From Actinokineospora iranica (GTDB lineage: Bacteria; Actinomycetota; Actinomycetes; Mycobacteriales; Pseudonocardiaceae): a DNA stretch of 64,000 nucleotides. Below, piece by piece: positions 60,097-64,000 of this stretch. Positions within the stretch are counted from its first letter, which is position 1; every line of letters begins with the position of its first letter. The notes below the pieces were generated by a model. The model was not told where the DNA came from, ran no database searches, and saw nothing but the letters and a program-made list of their open reading frames with translations. The DNA lies in assembly GCF_900101685.1 (NCBI RefSeq), contig NZ_FMZZ01000005.1:124001-188000 (forward strand), given 5' to 3'. The position numbers and the translations under genes are program-made.

Positions 60097-61295
60097 TGCC
60101 GATAGTCGCCTGTCCCTACTGCTACCACCGCATCGACTCGAAGCGACTGCTGTTCCAGTGCACCGGCCGCCGCGCGGCGGGCACGCGCGACCGCTGCGTG
60201 AAGCGGCTTGACGAGGACCGGCGCAGGCTCACCGGCTACAGCGCCGACTCCTGGCCGACGTTCGCCGCGGAGAACCCGGGCCTGGCCGTCGCGCCGTGCC
60301 CGAAGTGCCAGGTGGATTCCGGGGTGCGGGCGTGCCCGGTGTGCCACACGCCGCTGCCCGCGAACTTCGCCGACAGCCGGTCCCCGCTGATCGGCATCGT
60401 CGGCGGCAAGAACGCCGGGAAGACGGTCTACACGACCGTGCTGGCCCACGAGTTGCGGCACAAGATCCGCCGCCGGTTCAGCGCCGACATCTGGTTCGCA
60501 GGCGACCAGCAGGGCGGCGACGGCTCGGTCAGCGACTGGCTGGCCAAGTACGAGGCGGCCCTGTTCGAGGACAGCAAGCTGTTCGAGTCCACGATGAGCG
60601 CCGCCGACGGGATCAAGGTGCCGCTGGTGCTCCAGTGGCGGCAGGAGCGCCGCAGCCTCGGGCGGAAAGTCCTCAACACCACCACCCTGTCGTTCTACGA
60701 CGCGGCGGGCGAGGACATGACGAGCCAGGAGTTCGTCAACGCGCAGGCGTACCTCGCCGCCGCCGACGGGCTGATCGTGCTGCTCGACCCGTTCCAGCTC
60801 GCGGGCGCGCGGGACCGGATCGCCGTGCCGGACGCGGGCAGGCGCGACGCGGAGCAGCCGGTCAACGTGCTGCACCGGGTCACGGACCTGCTGCGGACCA
60901 CGCACGGCGTGCGCGGGCGGGCCAAGATCGACGTGCCGCTGGCGGTGGTGTTCTCCAAGATCGACGCGTTCTACCCGATGCTCGGCGACGACCACCCGCT
61001 GCTGCGGCAGTCGCCGCAGGGCCCGCACTACGACGAGGCCATCGGCCGCGACACCGACGACCACCTGCGCGCGCTGCTCGATGACCTCGGCGCGGACGAC
61101 ATCGACGCGCATTTACGCGCGCACTACAAGCGGTTCCGCTATTTCGCCGTGTCCTCGCTGGGCGCGGAGCCCGACTACGACCGGAAGCTGATCGGCGCGG
61201 GCGGGGTCCGGCCGTTCCGGGTGGACGAGCCGCTGCTGTGGCTGCTCAGCCTGTTCAAGATCATCGACAAGGTCGTGAGCAAGGCGGCGACATGA
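60096..61295 (+). CDS. Zinc-ribbon P-loop GTPase (double-GTPase-like system)
   Basis: 399 residues. N-terminal zinc ribbons: CPYC (6-9), Cys 22 and 34, CPKC (68-71), CPVC (80-83). P-loop GGKNAGKT at 103-110, G3-like motif DAAGED at about 202-207, and G4-like SKID at about 287-290. Similar GTPases with zinc ribbons stand beside GAP1 proteins in predicted bacterial conflict systems. Overlaps the preceding gene by one base and the next by 4 bases (ATGA). Cytosolic. Confidence 0.82.
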   Translation: MPIVACPYCYHRIDSKRLLFQCTGRRAAGTRDRCVKRLDEDRRRLTGYSADSWPTFAAENPGLAVAPCPKCQVDSGVRACPVCHTPLPANFADSRSPLIGIVGGKNAGKTVYTTVLAHELRHKIRRRFSADIWFAGDQQGGDGSVSDWLAKYEAALFEDSKLFESTMSAADGIKVPLVLQWRQERRSLGRKVLNTTTLSFYDAAGEDMTSQEFVNAQAYLAAADGLIVLLDPFQLAGARDRIAVPDAGRRDAEQPVNVLHRVTDLLRTTHGVRGRAKIDVPLAVVFSKIDAFYPMLGDDHPLLRQSPQGPHYDEAIGRDTDDHLRALLDDLGADDIDAHLRAHYKRFRYFAVSSLGAEPDYDRKLIGAGGVRPFRVDEPLLWLLSLFKIIDKVVSKAAT

Positions 61296-63697
61296 CCGAG
61301 CCACGGTTTCGGTCGCTCTACTACACCGATTGCCTTCCCGGGCAAGGGTTGCGCGGCGGCGCGGGCTTCCAGTTCCAGGCCGTGTCGCCGGGCGTGGGGC
61401 ACGAGACGATGACGTTCGTCCAGCGGTCCTCGCTGTACGAGGCGCCGGTCGAGTGGATGCGCGCGCAGCGGCCCGTCGCCGACTACCCGCCGTCGCTCAC
61501 CCACGTCCACGACGCCGCGGCGGGCTATGTGACCGCCCGCGGCGTCTACCTCGGCGCTGAGGCAAACGGTGTGCGCGAAGGAAACCAGTTCACCCACGCC
61601 TTGGCCACCGGCGACGCCCGCGCCTACGGCCAGACCCGGCCCGCCCAGCTCTGGGACGCGCCGTGGTGGGTCGAGCGGCCCGCGCCGGGCACGGTGTGCG
61701 ACCCGGTCGACGCCGAGCCCGAGCCGGGGCCGTGGGGGGTCGACGCGATCCGGGAATGGGTGCTGGGCCGACCCGACGCAGAAGCCTGGCTGACAGCCGT
61801 GGCCTCGGCGTTCGACCGGCTCGACGGCGCGGACCGCAAGCGGGTGCTGTTCGTCGGCGCGGACCCGGCCGCCGTGCTGGGCTGGATCGCGGCGGGCACG
61901 CTGCTGCTGCCGCAGGAACGCGCGCTGCGGGTCGGTTTCCGCGTGTACGCGACGAATCCGAACTTCAGCAGGCAGGACGTGCTCGCCGTGCACCCGGACT
62001 GGGCGGGCGCGCTGGGCGATCCGGCCCGCAACCGCGAGCACGTGGTGTTCAACCTCGACACCGGCGTGCGCTCGGACGTCGAGCCGACCCCGGCCGCGCG
62101 GCACTGGGCGCCGCGGTTCCTGCGCGCGGACCCCTACGACCTGCTCGACGCCGTGGAGTTGGCGCACCAGTTCGCGGGCGAGCACCAGCCGACCGCGGCG
62201 GACCGGGTGGTCGCCGGGGTCGTCGTGCTCGGCGATCCGGTCGCCCCGGCCGAGACCGCCGCGCTGGCCGACTGGCTCGCCGCCCGGCCGTGGGTGTCCA
62301 CAGAGGACGTCGCGGACCCGGTGGCGCGGATGGTGGTCGACGCCGGGCCGGACCTGGCCGGGTGGCGGGTGCTCGACGCGGCGATGGCCGCGCACGCCGA
62401 CGGCGCGCTGGCCGAGCCGGTGCGGCTGGGGCTGCTGCGGGCGGAGTTGGCCGAGGTGCGCGCGGGCCGGGACCCGGTGGCCGGGTCGCCCGCGCTCACC
62501 ACCCGGCGGGCCGCGGGCGCGGTCGAGTTGATCGAAAGCGAGTTCGCGGTGGTCCCCGGCGCGCGCGTGGGCGCCGTGCTGCGGCTGGCCGCGCGCTTCG
62601 GTCTCGTACCGCGCCTGGACCGGGTGCGCGACGGGGTGCACCGGTTCGCCCAGTGGTGGGCCGACCATCCGGACGCGGCCGTCGAGCCGGACCGCTGGCC
62701 GCTGCGGGACGCGCTGGTCGACCAGTTGCGCGACGAACTGGCGCTGCGGCTCACCGACGCCCGCGCCGCCGGCGTCGAGTCGGCGGTGCGCCGCACGTGG
62801 TGGCGGCTGCTGCTGCCCACCGCGACCGACCCGAGGATGCCGCTCGACGCGGTGGTCACCGCGGCCGCCTTCGCCGCCGGAGAGCGCGGGGTGGTGGCGG
62901 ACGTCGTCGGCCGGGCGCGCGGGCTGCCGCAGCCGGAAGCCTCGGACGTGGCGTGGAAAGCGCTGTTCCGGCACGCGCGGCCCACCGCGGCCGACCTGGC
63001 CAAGTTCTTCGCCGGGCTCCCGCTCGGCCGGATCGGGGAGACCGCGGCCACCGGCGTGCACCAAGCCCTGGCCGACACGGTGATCACGGCCGCTGAACTG
63101 GACCTGCTCGCGGTCCTCGCCGGCCAGGGCTGGGAACCCCGGCAGCCTGCCCTGCGCTGCCTCCAGCACGACGACAGCGTGCTGCGGTCCTGGCTGGCCG
63201 CCCTGCCGAACCTGCCCAAGACCCCGGGCGCGGTCCTGGGCGAACTCGACCCGAAGGTGCTGGAAATCCGGGCCCGGACCCTGGCCGCCGCTCTCCTCGA
63301 CCGGCTGCCGCCCGCCACGGCGGCGGCCGTGCTCAAGAGCGCGAAGTCCGGGCCGCAGGAGGCGCTGCTCGACGCGCTGATGGCCGCGTGGGGGCAGCCG
63401 CGCTCCGGTCCGCACGCGGTGGCGCTGAGCTACGTGTGCGCGATGGTGGCGACCGACCGCGCCGCCGAGCGGTTCGAGGTTAAAGCGGGGCCGTGGATTC
63501 GCGCCGCCGGGTCGGATTCGCTCGCGGTCGTAGAGGTTGACCTGACCGCCTGCGGCGGCGACTGGGTCGCGCAGTGGCGCGCCTACGTGGCGGCCGCGCG
63601 GGCGATCCGCCGCAAGCACGCCAAACCCGCCCCGAAACCGGCCGCGGAGCCGAAGAAGCCCGGCCGGTTCTTCGGCAGACGCGGCGACAGGAGCTGA
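61292..63697 (+). CDS. GAP1-like GTPase-associated protein
   Basis: 801 residues. The start FRSLYYTDCLPGQGLRGGAGFQFQAVSPG corresponds to the GTPase-associated protein 1 N-terminal domain (core SLYYTDCLPGQGLRGGAGF). A middle helical part and a long Ala/Leu-rich helical repeat region follow. A short basic C-terminal tail ends KPGRFFGRRGDRS. Thought to be the partner of the neighbouring GTPase. Predicted function from context only: assembly with the GTPase, Hsp70 and further proteins encoded by the operon. Confidence 0.8.
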   Translation: MTEPRFRSLYYTDCLPGQGLRGGAGFQFQAVSPGVGHETMTFVQRSSLYEAPVEWMRAQRPVADYPPSLTHVHDAAAGYVTARGVYLGAEANGVREGNQFTHALATGDARAYGQTRPAQLWDAPWWVERPAPGTVCDPVDAEPEPGPWGVDAIREWVLGRPDAEAWLTAVASAFDRLDGADRKRVLFVGADPAAVLGWIAAGTLLLPQERALRVGFRVYATNPNFSRQDVLAVHPDWAGALGDPARNREHVVFNLDTGVRSDVEPTPAARHWAPRFLRADPYDLLDAVELAHQFAGEHQPTAADRVVAGVVVLGDPVAPAETAALADWLAARPWVSTEDVADPVARMVVDAGPDLAGWRVLDAAMAAHADGALAEPVRLGLLRAELAEVRAGRDPVAGSPALTTRRAAGAVELIESEFAVVPGARVGAVLRLAARFGLVPRLDRVRDGVHRFAQWWADHPDAAVEPDRWPLRDALVDQLRDELALRLTDARAAGVESAVRRTWWRLLLPTATDPRMPLDAVVTAAAFAAGERGVVADVVGRARGLPQPEASDVAWKALFRHARPTAADLAKFFAGLPLGRIGETAATGVHQALADTVITAAELDLLAVLAGQGWEPRQPALRCLQHDDSVLRSWLAALPNLPKTPGAVLGELDPKVLEIRARTLAAALLDRLPPATAAAVLKSAKSGPQEALLDALMAAWGQPRSGPHAVALSYVCAMVATDRAAERFEVKAGPWIRAAGSDSLAVVEVDLTACGGDWVAQWRAYVAAARAIRRKHAKPAPKPAAEPKKPGRFFGRRGDRS

Positions 63698-63699
63698 CC

Positions 63700-64000
63700 G
63701 TGCAGATCATCGGGGCCTTGCTCGGCCTGCTCTTCGTGCTCTGGCTCGCCGCGATGCTTTTCGGACTCGCGATGAGCGTCGTGGTGACCATCGCGCCGGT
63801 CATGTTCCTGGTGGGGATGCTGGCCGCGTTCGGGGTCGCGCTGCTGGCCCTCGCGGGCGCGCGCGGGCGGCGGCCGCTCACCGTCGGGCCGGACGATGTG
63901 CGGGCGGGGCTGGGGAAAGCGCGCGTCGCGCCGCAGGCGGACCGCCCCGACCCGGCGTGGCCGGTGTACTTCGTCGGGCAGTGGCGGATCGACCTGGTCA
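63700..64000 (+). CDS. Membrane protein, next gene of the GTPase operon (partial)
   Basis: The GTG is preceded by AGGAG 6 bases upstream and follows the GAP1-like stop by 2 bases. The visible 100 residues have two hydrophobic helices (about 3-27 and 30-52) and a cytosolic part with VYFVGQWRIDLV at the window end. It is cut off by the window edge. In related operons a membrane-anchored second GTPase sits here, but no GTPase motif is yet visible. Confidence 0.7.
   Translation, partial: MQIIGALLGLLFVLWLAAMLFGLAMSVVVTIAPVMFLVGMLAAFGVALLALAGARGRRPLTVGPDDVRAGLGKARVAPQADRPDPAWPVYFVGQWRIDLV

Overview
The window is high-GC actinobacterial chromosome. GTG and TTG starts are frequent, coding is dense and genes often overlap by 1 to 8 bases. 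EspG/PPE-type secretion genes, two small SigE-family sigma factors and the order of the purine genes point to the order Pseudonocardiales, perhaps Actinokineospora or a relative; that is inference. Eight de novo purine genes (purD, purB, purC, purS, purQ, purL, purF, purM) run in one direction in the order I remember for Mycobacterium tuberculosis (about Rv0772 to Rv0809), with lineage-specific genes inserted between them. No rRNA, tRNA, CRISPR array, transposase or phage gene was seen.

Layout. 1-5.5 kb: end of a glycerophosphodiesterase, a TAXI-type TRAP transporter, purD. 5.6-10.3 kb: type VII (ESX) accessory module 1, ending in a WXG100-lytic transglycosylase fusion. 10.3-20.6 kb: aminotransferase, potassium channel, threonine aldolase, a sigma factor with a membrane partner, TetR, purB, MOSC protein, SAM hydrolase, purC, deacetylase-like protein. 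20.6-30.1 kb: two tandem secreted subtilases, MBL hydrolase, aldehyde dehydrogenase, a dprA-like gene with a broken comF-like gene, GMC oxidoreductase, epimerase. 30.1-34.2 kb: a frameshifted DUF3800 gene, then purSQL. 34.2-39.6 kb: ESX module 2 with a lipase-like protein, a pentapeptide-type membrane protein, a GH25 lysozyme. 39.9-46.1 kb: PAS-GGDEF-EAL protein, ESX module 3, a sterol-carrier-like protein. 46.1-52.2 kb: Kazal-type secreted inhibitor, TVP38 protein, purF, purM, second sigma/membrane-protein pair, ArfB-like factor. 52.2-64 kb: a repeat-rich gap, a RES-TIR fusion protein, a LuxR-type regulator, and an operon of GrpE-like, Hsp70, FN3, zinc-ribbon GTPase and GAP1-like proteins that runs off the window.

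The right end is the strongest candidate for a little-described system. One polypeptide carries two different predicted NAD-consuming domains (RES and TIR) and lies next to a chaperone/GTPase operon resembling predicted bacterial conflict systems. Other signals are two nearly identical LexA (SOS) boxes in front of the dprA-like and DUF3800 loci, a three-copy intergenic repeat (perfect DnaA box, constant spacing to a TAGACT motif, covarying stem), a two-copy 148-bp cruciform, matching GCAACC-N16-CGT motifs before both sigma genes, and many start codons that look leaderless.
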